A stretch of DNA of 64,000 nt from Evansella cellulosilytica DSM 2522 (lineage in GTDB: Bacteria; Bacillota; Bacilli; Bacillales; Salisediminibacteriaceae), in the NCBI RefSeq assembly GCF_000177235.2, contig NC_014829.1, positions 2,356,001-2,420,000 on the forward strand. The letters run 5' to 3'. This document shows positions 50,943 through 61,866 of this stretch, piece after piece. Position 1 is the stretch's first letter. Every line of letters begins with the position of its first letter. The notes under the pieces were generated by a model. It saw only the letters and a list, made by a program, of their open reading frames with translations, was not told the DNA's origin and made no database searches. The translations under genes and the position numbers were made by a program.

Positions 50943-53447
50943 TTGCAGGAGAAAGAACGCTATTTAGACCTGCCTCTGGAGGATGTCATCGGAGATAGGT
51001 TTGGTCGATACAGTAAATATATTATTCAAGATAGGGCTTTACCAGACGCGAGGGATGGTTTAAAGCCAGTTCAACGCCGTATTTTATATGCGATGTATAC
51101 CGATCGAAATACCTCGGATAAGCCATTCCGAAAGGCAGCCAAAACTGTTGGTAATGTTATCGGTAACTACCATCCTCATGGAGATTCATCTGTTTATGAT
51201 GCGATGATAAGACAAAGCCAAGATTGGAAAATGAGACACCTTCTCGTGCAAATGCACGGGAATAATGGTTCGATTGATGGAGACCCACCTGCTGCAATGC
51301 GTTATACAGAAGCAAGGCTTTCCGCTATTTCCGCTGAATTATTAAAAGACATAGAAAAAGATACTGTTGATTTCATGTTAAACTTTGATGATTCACTTGA
51401 AGAGCCAGTTGTACTTCCATCCCGTTTTCCCAATTTACTTGTAAATGGCTCAACTGGTATTTCTAGTGGTTATGCGACTGATATACCGCCACATCACTTA
51501 GGTGAAGTAATTGATGCGGCGATACACCATATGGAGCATCCTGACTCTACTGTCGATGACCTTATGAAGCATATTAAAGGACCTGACTTTCCAACTGGAG
51601 GAACTATACAGGGCGTTGATGGGCTTAAAAAAGCTTATGAAACTGGAAAAGGCAAAATTGTTTTAAGAGGAAAAGCAGAGATTGAAGATGTACGTGGCGG
51701 GAAACAGCAAATAGTGATTACAGAAATTCCTTATGAGGTGAATAAAGCTAACTTAGTGAAGCGTATGGACGAGCTTCGTATCGATAAAAAAGTCGACGGT
51801 ATTGCTGAAGTTCGTGATGATACAGACCGTACGGGACTTCGTATTGTCGTGGAATTAAAGAAAGAGGCTGATTCAAAAGGAATTCTACATTATTTATACA
51901 AAAATACCGATTTACAAGTTTCGTATAATTTCAATATGGTCGCTATCTTTAATAAAACACCGAAGCTTCTTGGCTTAAAGCATATGCTTGAAGCATATAT
52001 TAACCATCAAAAAGAAGTAGTGACGAGACGTACAAAATTTGATTTAAATAAAGCGAAAGAAAGAGCTCATATTGTTGAAGGCTTAATAAAAGCGATATCT
52101 ATTTTGGATGAAGTTATCCAAACAATTAGAGCATCTAAAGATAAAAAAGATGCAAAAGACCGTCTTCAAGACATGTATCAATTTACAGAGCCACAAGCTG
52201 AAGCAATTGTAACATTACAGCTATACAGATTAACAAATACTGATGTTACTACACTCGAGGAGGAAGCGAGTGAGCTAAAAAAACTTATTGAAAAGCTTGA
52301 GGCAATTTTATCATCAGAGAAAAATTTGATTAATGAAATTAAACGAGAACTAAAAGAAATTAAAAAGAAATATGCAGAAGCTCGAAGAACTGTTATTGAG
52401 CAAGAAATAGAAGATTTAAAAATAAATCTAGAAGTTGTTATTCCTTCAGAAGATGTGAGAGTAACGGTTACGAAGGAAGGATATGTAAAGCGTTCTAGCC
52501 TTCGATCGTATGCAGCCTCTAACGGGGAGCCACCAGGAATGAAGGAGACGGATCGATTATTGTACTCCTTGGAAATAAATACGACAGACACTTTATTATT
52601 GTTTACTAGAAAAGGATCATTTTTATTTTTACCAGTACACCAGCTTCCTGAAATTAGATGGAAGGATAGTGGCCAACACGTAGCAAATTTAGTAGCAATG
52701 GATAATGATGATGATATATTAACAGCTATTCCTGTAAAGGAATTTAATGACAGTGAGTATGTCCTATTTGCTACAAAGCTAGGAATGGTGAAAAAAACCG
52801 TATTGTCTGAGTATAAGGCTCAGCGAAATTCTAAAGCGTTAATGGCAGTAAAGCTTAAAAAAGATGATGAAGTTATATCTGTAACTTTATCTGATGGTAC
52901 ACACGATATTTTCTTTGCTACACATACAGGCTACGGACTATGGTTTACTGAGGAAGAAGTTAGTGCTACAGGGCAAAGAACTGCTGGTGTTAAAGCGATA
53001 AACTTAAAAAAGGATGACTTTGTAGTTAGTTGTATGAGTTTTAAAGAAGAAAGTCCTCCTGATTTATTTTTAGTTACACAAAGAGCAGCTTATAAAAAGA
53101 TGAAGCTAAACGTATTTGAAAAAACATCTAGAGCAAAGCGCGGATTAGTGATGCTAAAGGAACTAAAACGTTATCCTCATAGAGTGGCTTCATTATTACC
53201 TATTACAAAGTATGGAAGCATTTTCGTTCAGACTAAGAACGGAAATACGGATACTATTGAAGTAGCATCTATTAGATCTAATGACCGATATACAAATGGA
53301 TCGTTCTTATTTGATACTGGAGATACTGGTGAAGTAATTGATGTTTGGTTTGAAGAAGGAGATGCTCCGAATACCGATCTTGACGATGAAGGCTCTTCTC
53401 GAAATGCGATAAATAATGCAGATGATGATCAAACACAGTTATTTTAG
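50943..53447 (+). CDS. parC: DNA topoisomerase IV subunit A ParC
   Basis: The product has 834 residues from a TTG start behind GGAGGAG. The winged-helix cleavage domain contains NYHPHGDSSVYDAMIRQSQ, the quinolone region, with the usual Ser and Asp, and the catalytic Tyr121 in AAMRYTEAR. The C-terminal beta-pinwheel repeats run from about residue 500, and the tail is acidic. It cuts and religates DNA. Coupled to parE by 3-base spacing. Confidence 0.97.
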   Translation: MQEKERYLDLPLEDVIGDRFGRYSKYIIQDRALPDARDGLKPVQRRILYAMYTDRNTSDKPFRKAAKTVGNVIGNYHPHGDSSVYDAMIRQSQDWKMRHLLVQMHGNNGSIDGDPPAAMRYTEARLSAISAELLKDIEKDTVDFMLNFDDSLEEPVVLPSRFPNLLVNGSTGISSGYATDIPPHHLGEVIDAAIHHMEHPDSTVDDLMKHIKGPDFPTGGTIQGVDGLKKAYETGKGKIVLRGKAEIEDVRGGKQQIVITEIPYEVNKANLVKRMDELRIDKKVDGIAEVRDDTDRTGLRIVVELKKEADSKGILHYLYKNTDLQVSYNFNMVAIFNKTPKLLGLKHMLEAYINHQKEVVTRRTKFDLNKAKERAHIVEGLIKAISILDEVIQTIRASKDKKDAKDRLQDMYQFTEPQAEAIVTLQLYRLTNTDVTTLEEEASELKKLIEKLEAILSSEKNLINEIKRELKEIKKKYAEARRTVIEQEIEDLKINLEVVIPSEDVRVTVTKEGYVKRSSLRSYAASNGEPPGMKETDRLLYSLEINTTDTLLLFTRKGSFLFLPVHQLPEIRWKDSGQHVANLVAMDNDDDILTAIPVKEFNDSEYVLFATKLGMVKKTVLSEYKAQRNSKALMAVKLKKDDEVISVTLSDGTHDIFFATHTGYGLWFTEEEVSATGQRTAGVKAINLKKDDFVVSCMSFKEESPPDLFLVTQRAAYKKMKLNVFEKTSRAKRGLVMLKELKRYPHRVASLLPITKYGSIFVQTKNGNTDTIEVASIRSNDRYTNGSFLFDTGDTGEVIDVWFEEGDAPNTDLDDEGSSRNAINNADDDQTQLF

Positions 53448-53482
53448 TAGAAATGATTACATTTAAATTTAATATTGACTTG

Positions 53483-53515
53483 GACTTGGTTGAAAGATAC
53501 CAAGTCTTTTTTTAT
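53483..53515 (+). terminator. Terminator of parEC
   Basis: GACTTGGT/ACCAAGTC stem (53483-53490 with 53499-53506) followed by TTTTTTT. Confidence 0.88.
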
Positions 53516-53612
53516 TTAAAAATTATTTACCATAATCTTATTATGTAAACTAATTAGTAGGGTGCTGTTATCTGTTTATTTACACATTTTATTTATTTAC
53601 TTAGATTGTTTT

Positions 53613-53641
53613 GTATAAGTTTCCAATAAAAATAAATAATA
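53613..53641 (+). promoter_or_regulatory. Candidate SigG promoter of the ger operon
   Basis: GTATA (53613-53617), a 17-base spacer and AATAATA (53635-53641) resemble the forespore SigG consensus gHATR-N17/18-CATWMTA, with one mismatch in the -10 box. Germinant receptor genes are SigG-dependent in Bacillus. Confidence 0.45.
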
Positions 53642-53667
53642 ACTATATATGAAAGGGGAGGATACTC

Positions 53668-55140
53668 ATGTTTAATATGCTCTTTAAGAAAAAGCAACAA
53701 CAACCTATTAAAAACCTTTCTTTTGATCACTATATATCCTCCTATGTCAATAAGGATGCAGCTTTACCAGTTTCATCGATTGTTGTTAAACAACAGTTTA
53801 ACGAAATATTTAAGGATAGCGTTGATTTTTCAGAGAGAGATTTTCAATTAGAAACAGGTAGATCTGTCTATATATGTTATATTGCAGGACTTATTAATAA
53901 CGATCAATTAGAAGAAACAGTGATTAAACCGTTATTAATGAATGCGCAAAATTTATCTAACGTTCATGATCTCGGTAACGTATTTACTGTAACGAAATAT
54001 AAAACTGCAACGAGCTGGAAAGAAGCGATCGACAATATATTAGAAGGTTGCATTGTTCTTCATATTGATCAGCAAGAGCCAATCATTATTTATTTGCCAC
54101 ATAAAAATGAAAGAAGTCCACAAGATCCAACAACAGAATATCAAGTGTACGGAGCTAAATTAGGGTTTGTAGAAAGTAGCCGAAAAAATATAGGGATCGT
54201 TAGACAATTTATTAAAGATCCACGTTTACGTTGCAAAGAATATCAGCTCGGTCAAGTGAGTGGTACACATGTATCGGTTATGTATTTTGATGGATATTGT
54301 CAGCCTGAAGTTATTCAGCATTTAGATTCTCTATTAAGTAGTTATAATAATGAACATCTTCTAGGAACAGGACAATTAACAAAATATATATCGAAGCATC
54401 CGTATTCACTTTTCCCGCAAACACAAAAAACAGAGAGGCCCGATTTAGTTGCTTTCTCTCTCGTACAAGGGAAAGCCATTATATTTATGGATAATTCAAC
54501 ATTTGCGATTATCTCACCAGTTACTTTGATGGATATGATTGAAACGAGTGAGGATCGAGCGTTTTTTGTACCTTGGAATTTATTTTTCATAAGAATTTTA
54601 CGTCTCATTAGCTTGTTTATCGGGACTATTTTACCTGCATTATATGTATCGTTAGTTGCATTTCAACCAGAATTGATTCCTACGAACTTAACAATCAGTG
54701 TTGCACAAGCGAGAATTAACATTCCTTTACCGGCAACTGCTGAGGCTTATTTAATGATGTTTGCCCTCGATGTATTAGTAGAAGCTAGTATTCGATTACC
54801 GAGTTTCGTTGGACAAACAATTGGTATTGTAGGTGGTCTAGTTATCGGTCAAGCTGCCGTAGAGGCTGGGTTAGTGAGTAATACAATGGTTATTGTCATA
54901 GCATTTACGGCAATTGCAACATTTACTTTACCATCGTGGGAATTTGTTAACTCGTGGAGAATTACTCGTTACTTATTAGTAACAGCTGCAGCATTTTTAG
55001 GTCTTTATGGATTAGTGTTAGCAGTAGGATTTTTACTCGTTCATTTATGTAAACTAGATTCGATGAATAAACCATTTATGTATCCTTTTGCACCATTCGA
55101 TGCTAAAGGCATTGCACACTTTTTTATGCCGAAAAGATAA
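53668..55140 (+). CDS. Spore germinant receptor A subunit (GerA/GerKA family)
   Basis: The product has 490 residues. A large soluble N-terminal domain (to about residue 290) contains SFDHYISSYVNKDAALPVSS and LKAVFIENS-type elements (AIIFMDNSTFAIISPVTLMD). A membrane part of about five spans follows, including RIRLPSFVGQTIGIVGGLV-like IRLPSFVGQTIGIVGGLVIG. It forms the receptor in the spore inner membrane with the next two products. GAAAGGGGAGG precedes the ATG. The N-terminus is short compared with GerAA proteins that carry long tails. Confidence 0.94.
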   Translation: MFNMLFKKKQQQPIKNLSFDHYISSYVNKDAALPVSSIVVKQQFNEIFKDSVDFSERDFQLETGRSVYICYIAGLINNDQLEETVIKPLLMNAQNLSNVHDLGNVFTVTKYKTATSWKEAIDNILEGCIVLHIDQQEPIIIYLPHKNERSPQDPTTEYQVYGAKLGFVESSRKNIGIVRQFIKDPRLRCKEYQLGQVSGTHVSVMYFDGYCQPEVIQHLDSLLSSYNNEHLLGTGQLTKYISKHPYSLFPQTQKTERPDLVAFSLVQGKAIIFMDNSTFAIISPVTLMDMIETSEDRAFFVPWNLFFIRILRLISLFIGTILPALYVSLVAFQPELIPTNLTISVAQARINIPLPATAEAYLMMFALDVLVEASIRLPSFVGQTIGIVGGLVIGQAAVEAGLVSNTMVIVIAFTAIATFTLPSWEFVNSWRITRYLLVTAAAFLGLYGLVLAVGFLLVHLCKLDSMNKPFMYPFAPFDAKGIAHFFMPKR

Positions 55141-55179
55141 GGGACGATTGATTCTTCTAGACACGTTAGGGTGAAGGCT

Positions 55180-56290
55180 ATGGATATTAAAAATAAATAT
55201 AACAAGCTAGGGAGTGTAGAGCTATTTGTTTTCACTTACTGCTCAACGGTGACAATTGGCTTTATATTTCTTCCTTATATATCAAATGAAGAAATAAGAA
55301 GTGCTTGGTTAAAAGTCATTGTTGCCGTTTTTCCATTTTTATTATTTATATATTTATTTAAGAAAGTAACAGTTAAGCATGACACTACTGATATTTTCGG
55401 TTTATTTAAGAAATTGTCACCATCCTGGATTTTTTACATCGTCATAGCTTATTTCTTTATTAGCAGTGTTTATAGTATTTTTTTTGGTACAAAAAGCTTA
55501 ATTATTATCGTCCAAACGTATTTAATGCAAGATACACTTCAATGGAAAATTGGTATTTCTTTTTTATTTGTAGTAGCATTATCCGTATTCTATGGCATTC
55601 ATTCGATATCAAGAATGCTTGTTGTTATTTTCTTTCATGAAATCATTTTGTTGATGAGTCTTTTTTTATTTTTATTCTCTGATGACTTTCGTTGGATAAA
55701 CGTCCCACCAACATTCGGAGTTGATGCATGGACATTCATGAAAAGTAGTTTGTCGGATTTGACTCGCTATGGTGGTATTGTTGCTCTACTAGCGTATGTG
55801 CCTTATGTGAATAAAGACGTGAAGATCTTTCGACCCATTACATTTAGCTTAATTATGGTAATGATCACATACGCCCTCATCTGTATCGTTACTCTAGGTG
55901 TGTTTGGTTTTGAACAGGCACTCACATTGCTCTCACCTGTTACAGCACTGATGCAAACGACAACTTCGCCGACAGGATTATTTGAACGGCTAGACTTATT
56001 TTTCTTAACCGTCTGGGTGATGTCTTTTTTCAAAATTGGTATGATTTACTTATGGTTTTCAAGTAAATTGCTAGTCAAGATCATTCCAGTTAAACCAAAA
56101 TGGGAATGGATACACATTTCTATCATTTCGATTGCAGTAATGGTGTTAGTTGTTTTAACACCAAGTATTACCAATTTAGATTGGCGCCCATATAACATGA
56201 ACATGCTTATATATAGTTTAACGTTACCAATCATGCTATTTCTGTACTTACTTATGCGTAGGAAAAAAAATAGTCAAGGGAATGAGCAAA

Positions 56291-56298
<8 letters not shown>
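55180..56298 (+). CDS. Spore germinant receptor B subunit (GerAB family)
   Basis: From the ATG at 55180 (AGGGTGAAGG upstream) the product has 372 residues; a GTG at 55171 falls within the site. About ten membrane spans of the amino-acid/polyamine permease (APC) type. Family features: LGSVELFVFTYCSTVTIGFIF, then ARYGGIV-like TRYGGIVALLAYVPYV. In this family it binds the germinant. Overlaps the C-subunit gene by several bases. Confidence 0.92.
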
Positions 56299-57573
<1,275 letters not shown>

Positions 57574-57644
57574 AATAAAAGAAGTTATTTAAGTGGTTAT
57601 TCATTTCATCATTATTATAACGTCCTCTATTACATCACATCATA

Positions 57645-57672
57645 TAAAAAAGACCGTCGCAATGACAGCCTT
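57645..57672 (-). terminator. Terminator of the PilZ/GGDEF operon
   Basis: On the minus strand AAGGCTGTC/GACGGTCTT forms a 9-bp stem with two G-U pairs and a 5-base loop, then six Ts. Confidence 0.75.
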
Positions 57673-57685
57673 CATATTTTCTAAA

Positions 57686-58045
57686 TTAGTTGTTCTGTGA
57701 ATAAAGTTTTATTTCTTTAATTAATAGTTGTTCAATTTGTTCATCATGAAATAATTCAACTCCATACGAGAAATCATTGAATTCTGCTTTTTGCCACATT
57801 AATTTACCATCTAATTTCAACTCATCGTTAGCCAGTTTAAATTGTAACTGTACTTCTATATCGTTGTTATTAGCAGCTAGGTCAAGTGTACTCTTTAGTT
57901 TAATGCCTTTAGGACTAATATCCATGATTTCAGCATTTCCTTTCGTACTTGAAATCTTTTTATCGTTTATGCTTGTAATATGCATGTGACAAGTAACCGG
58001 TTTACCAAATTCGTAACGAAATGGTTCTTCTCGTTTATACCTCAC
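57686..58045 (-). CDS. PilZ domain protein
   Basis: The product has 119 residues, a single PilZ domain. Motifs: an N-terminal basic element KREEPFRYEFG, the Bacillus variant with one extra residue between the two Arg compared with RxxxR, and DISPKGIKL (DxSxxG). These bind cyclic di-GMP in the family. It starts immediately after the stop of the GGDEF-EAL kinase gene, so it is translated from the same mRNA. It is the likely receptor for the nucleotide that protein makes or degrades. Downstream target unknown. Confidence 0.88.
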   Translation of the reverse strand: MRYKREEPFRYEFGKPVTCHMHITSINDKKISSTKGNAEIMDISPKGIKLKSTLDLAANNNDIEVQLQFKLANDELKLDGKLMWQKAEFNDFSYGVELFHDEQIEQLLIKEIKLYSQNN

Positions 58046-58046
58046 T

Positions 58047-61000
58047 TCACTGCTCTCCTTTTACAAGTTCTATTTTATTTATTTTTGGAATTTTGATTTC
58101 TACATTTGTTCCAACATTTTCTTTACTTTTAACATTAATTGTACCATTATGCTCTCTTATTATTTGATAACAAAGCATTAAACCTAGTCCTATTCCCTTT
58201 TCTTTAATACTAAAATAAGGTTCTCCTAACTTTTGAACACGCTCCTGTGACATCCCTACTCCATTATCAATAACTGTAAATACAGTAAACGTGTTATCTT
58301 CAATCACTTGTAATAATATCTTTCCCCCATTTTGTAAGGCATCAAAGCTATTTTGAATTAAATGAATTAATACACGTTTTATTTGCTCTATATCACAATA
58401 AATTGTAGAAACGTTATCGGCTACTTCAATTGTTAATGTAATGTTTCTTATTTTAGCTAGTTTTGAAAAAGAGTTTTCTAAATTAAAGAGAACTTGATTG
58501 ACGTTTGCGTGTAACATCACGTTCGATTTTGGTTTAGTTAAAGAGATAAAGTCTCTCGTTATAGATTCAACATGCTCAAACTCTTGAATAATAATATCAT
58601 AATACTTTTGCTTTATTGTTTTATTCTTTAATAGCTGAATAAAACCTTTAATAGTAGTGAGAGGATTTCTTATCTCATGTGCAAAACCTGCAGCAAGTTC
58701 ACTAACGACCACTTGTTTATGATTTTTTTGCAATAGTTCTTCTGTTTTTCTTTTTTCTGTTATGTCTCTTCCAACTACTACTATGTGTTCGACATAGCCA
58801 TCTTTACCAATAATCGGTGTACCAGTTGCTTCGATGATTCTCCAATTACGTGTTTCATCCCAACAACGAAACTCAACTTGAGATGTTTCTTTAGACTGCA
58901 TAATCACTACTAAGTTTTCTTTTAGCTTCATTATATCCTCAGGGTGACAATACTCAAAAGATAGTTTCCCAAGGAGATTTTCATACTTAGGACCGATATA
59001 TTTTTTGTGGGAAGGAGAAACATATTTCACTCTTCCTTCAACATTTAACAGCAAAATTAAATCCGACATATTTTCTGCAATTAAGCGGTACTTTTCTTCA
59101 CTTTTTTGAAGCGCATCCTCTGCTTTTTTCCGGTCCGTAATATCAATACACGATCCAATCACTTCGATAATTTCCATTCCAACACGTACAGGCCTTAATG
59201 TAGTTAAAAAATGAATGCCATTAGCTTCGCCTTCATAAGTAACATTTTCTTCACCATACCAAGCTCTTTCATAATAAACTGTTATTTCATCAGCGAGGCT
59301 TGGTGCAAAGTCTTTAAACTCTTTTCCTACAATTTCGCTTGGTATGAAGCCAAGCTTATAAACAAGCTCTCCGTCACATAGTGTATGAATATATTTGCCA
59401 TTAATCTTTTTAAATTTTTTTATCATCCCTTGTTGGAGCCTAATCGTTTCCTGTAAATCTTTTTTCGCAAGATGGACAAGCTCTTCAGCCCACATCTTTT
59501 CATTATAGTCTTTGGTTAAACCAAATTGTTTTACTGACTTTTGAATGGTCGGAAATTTTTCCTCTAATACACTAGGAGGCAGTGGCTTACTAAATAAAAA
59601 ACCTTGCCCTTCATGACATAAATGCTGTTGTAAAAATGCGAGCTGTTCTTTTGTTTCAATCCCTTCAGCGACAACATTTAAATTTAAATTTCGTGCCATT
59701 GAAATAATTGTCTTTACAATCGTCTCTTCATCCGGGTTATTATGAAGCTCACTAACAAACGAACGATCAATTTTTAAAGTATTGACCGGGAATTTTTTCA
59801 AGTAATATAAAGAGCTAAAGCCTGTACCAAAATCATCGATACTTACTTGTATACCTAGCTTCTTTATTTCCTCTAATGTAGCAACAGTTCGAGTGATGTC
59901 AGCAGTCATACTTTCTGTTATTTCTATTTCTAATAAATGTGGATCTAAGCCTGTATTAAATAATGTATTTTTTATAACTGAAGCTAAATTTGTATGTGCA
60001 AATTGTTTTGGTGAGAGGTTAACTGACACTACACAGGACATCCCACTTACCTGCCATATTTTGTTTTGTTTACATGCTTCCTCTAATACCCAGTTCCCAA
60101 TTGGGACGATAAGTCCTGAATCCTCTGCTATCGGAATAAACGATGCTGGTGAAATAAGTCCCCACTTTGGATGTTCCCACCGAATGAGTGCTTCTACTCC
60201 AATAAGTTCTCCAGTTGATAAGTTTATTCTTGGCTGATAATGTAGTGTGAATTGTTTTTGTTCAATTGCTTTCCTAAGCTCAACTTCAATTGTATATGGA
60301 TTCATATCGCCATTAAATTCTGCAGAGGAGAAAAAGTGATATTGACCATTTCCACTTTTCTTTGCTTGGTACATAGCGAACTCTGCGTGTTTATATAATA
60401 AATCCTTCGTCTTTCCATCTTCAGGAAAAATACTAACTCCAATACTAGGAGAAGTAAAAATATCATATGATTTAATTTTAAACGGTGATGTTAACAAATT
60501 AATTATATTGTCCACTACTTTTAATACTTGATCTTTCTTAATAGATGGAAGAACAATGACGAACTCATCACCTCCTTTTCTAACGAGTAGATCACTTTTA
60601 GATACGATAGACACTAACCTTTTACCTACTTCTTTCAATAATTGGTCCCCGATAGTATGGCCAATGCTATCATTGATAACTTTAAATCGATCTAAATCGA
60701 TAATTAACAAAGCAAGTCTTGTACATTCATATTTTGCTTTATAAATTTCTGATTCTAAAAAGCTATCAAGCATATATTGATTTGGTAAACCTGTTAAATT
60801 ATCGTGATATACAAGTTGGTGAATTTCTTCTTCATATAATTTTCTTTCAGTTATATCACGGTAGTTAACTATAATTCCTTTTATTTTTTTATCAAACAGG
60901 TGGTTTGTTGCTGTAACTTCACAAAATATCCAACTTCCATCAGCGTGTCTTAATCTCATTTCTTTCGTAACTTTAGAGATTTTATTATTTACTAGGTCAT

Positions 61001-61262
61001 CAAATAAGTTCCTAACTGTATGTAATTCATTAGGGTGAATAAGCTGAAAACTATTTAATCCTTTTATTTCATTTTGTGTGTAACCAAGAACTTTAGCGAG
61101 TGCTGGACTTTGGTAAATGATACCTCCATCTTTATTGATAATCCCGATAACATCTGTAGAGTATCGAAGTAGCGCTTCAAATTCTTGAACATTATTTTGA
61201 ACTGGACTTTTTTCTTGTTCAAAAACTGTGTTCTTATTGTTATTGCTAGATTGGTTAACCAT
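58047..61262 (-). CDS. PAS-GGDEF-EAL-PAS-PAS-histidine kinase multidomain protein
   Basis: From the ATG at 61260-61262 (AGGTG 6 bases upstream; GTG 61271 is possible) the product has 1071 residues. Order: PAS (about 28-140), GGDEF (145-310; GGDEF intact at 230-234), EAL (325-575; EALIRW at 357, NLSPKQF, EITES, DDFGTG, TLKID and AEGIET all present), PAS (610-715), PAS (720-842). HisKA (His862 in GFAHEIRNPLTTIKGFIQLL) and HATPase (NSFDAL, DNGVGM, GIGLGLMLCY) follow. Cytosolic. The usual RxxD inhibitory site before GGDEF is SKSD, so product feedback is probably lost. The kinase half is like KinA/KinE-type sporulation kinases. Operon with PilZ downstream. Confidence 0.92.
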   Translation of the reverse strand: MVNQSSNNNKNTVFEQEKSPVQNNVQEFEALLRYSTDVIGIINKDGGIIYQSPALAKVLGYTQNEIKGLNSFQLIHPNELHTVRNLFDDLVNNKISKVTKEMRLRHADGSWIFCEVTATNHLFDKKIKGIIVNYRDITERKLYEEEIHQLVYHDNLTGLPNQYMLDSFLESEIYKAKYECTRLALLIIDLDRFKVINDSIGHTIGDQLLKEVGKRLVSIVSKSDLLVRKGGDEFVIVLPSIKKDQVLKVVDNIINLLTSPFKIKSYDIFTSPSIGVSIFPEDGKTKDLLYKHAEFAMYQAKKSGNGQYHFFSSAEFNGDMNPYTIEVELRKAIEQKQFTLHYQPRINLSTGELIGVEALIRWEHPKWGLISPASFIPIAEDSGLIVPIGNWVLEEACKQNKIWQVSGMSCVVSVNLSPKQFAHTNLASVIKNTLFNTGLDPHLLEIEITESMTADITRTVATLEEIKKLGIQVSIDDFGTGFSSLYYLKKFPVNTLKIDRSFVSELHNNPDEETIVKTIISMARNLNLNVVAEGIETKEQLAFLQQHLCHEGQGFLFSKPLPPSVLEEKFPTIQKSVKQFGLTKDYNEKMWAEELVHLAKKDLQETIRLQQGMIKKFKKINGKYIHTLCDGELVYKLGFIPSEIVGKEFKDFAPSLADEITVYYERAWYGEENVTYEGEANGIHFLTTLRPVRVGMEIIEVIGSCIDITDRKKAEDALQKSEEKYRLIAENMSDLILLLNVEGRVKYVSPSHKKYIGPKYENLLGKLSFEYCHPEDIMKLKENLVVIMQSKETSQVEFRCWDETRNWRIIEATGTPIIGKDGYVEHIVVVGRDITEKRKTEELLQKNHKQVVVSELAAGFAHEIRNPLTTIKGFIQLLKNKTIKQKYYDIIIQEFEHVESITRDFISLTKPKSNVMLHANVNQVLFNLENSFSKLAKIRNITLTIEVADNVSTIYCDIEQIKRVLIHLIQNSFDALQNGGKILLQVIEDNTFTVFTVIDNGVGMSQERVQKLGEPYFSIKEKGIGLGLMLCYQIIREHNGTINVKSKENVGTNVEIKIPKINKIELVKGEQ

Positions 61263-61283
61263 CTTATTCACCTACTTATTTTT

Positions 61284-61505
61284 TTATTTGTTAGATAGTA
61301 AAATATTGGACACATTCGGTTCGTTATATATGAAATAAACTTCCCCATCTAATTCTATTTCTTGTAGAATTTTAAGCTCATGAAGTTGTTTAACATGGAA
61401 GTAATAGTCATTTATTTTAAATGTTGATAAATGAAAAGTATTCAACATCAGTATAAGCAAAATTCTCTTATTCAATAAATGCAATGAACGACTCGTATTC
61501 ATCAT
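61284..61505 (-). CDS. Small hypothetical protein upstream of the GGDEF-EAL kinase
   Basis: The product has 73 residues and starts MMNTSRSLHLLNKRILLILM behind GAGGGG with 7-base spacing. The first half is hydrophobic with a possible short span (RILLILMLNTFHL); the second half (LHELKILQEIELDGEVYFIY) reads like a beta-hairpin domain edge. It lies 21 bases before the large gene and probably in the same operon. No family recognised. Confidence 0.55.
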   Translation of the reverse strand: MMNTSRSLHLLNKRILLILMLNTFHLSTFKINDYYFHVKQLHELKILQEIELDGEVYFIYNEPNVSNILLSNK

Positions 61506-61637
61506 AGATTATCCCCTCTTAGTAATTTACTAACTACTTTTTAACATTTGGTTTATGTTTTCATTTTCTAGTAAATGTTAGTTAACGTAAATCACCATCA
61601 ACTCTTATTTTGTTAAAGGGATAATATAAAATAATAG

Positions 61638-61679
61638 GAATGTATTCCTAGTCCAAATAAGATGACTAGGAATACATTC
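61638..61679. terminator. Perfect hairpin in the 61.5-61.87 kb gap
   Basis: A 16-bp perfect stem GAATGTATTCCTAGTC/GACTAGGAATACATTC with a 10-base loop and no T-run. It may be a transcription end or an operator-like palindrome upstream of the kinase operon. Confidence 0.5.
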
Positions 61680-61691
61680 GCTTATTTAAAA

Positions 61692-61798
61692 AGGGTAATG
61701 TTGATTTACACGAAGGTGCGAGAGCATACGGGAATAGTATTTGCTGAATATCCCACAGAAAGCGAGCGTCATAAAGCGAAAATCATCAACAAAGTTTA
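61692..61798. repeat. GTTGATT-family palindromic repeat
   Basis: GTTGATTTACACGAAGGTGC, GAGCATACGGGAATAG, CTGAATATCCCACAG, then AAAGCGAGCGTC and AAATCATCAAC followed by AAAGTTTAACATAG. It matches the repeats at 18003 and 39530, with a short internal deletion around 61755. Confidence 0.7.
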
Positions 61799-61820
61799 AC
61801 ATAGTAACATAGGTAATAAA

Positions 61821-61857
61821 AAAGAAGGACTATAGATTCCACTATAGAGCCTTCTTT
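61821..61857 (-). terminator. Terminator of the LuxR-type regulator gene
   Basis: Arms AAAGAAGG/CCTTCTTT and CTATAG/CTATAG around a short loop; T-rich on the coding strand. Confidence 0.75.
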
Positions 61858-61866
61858 TTATTCATA

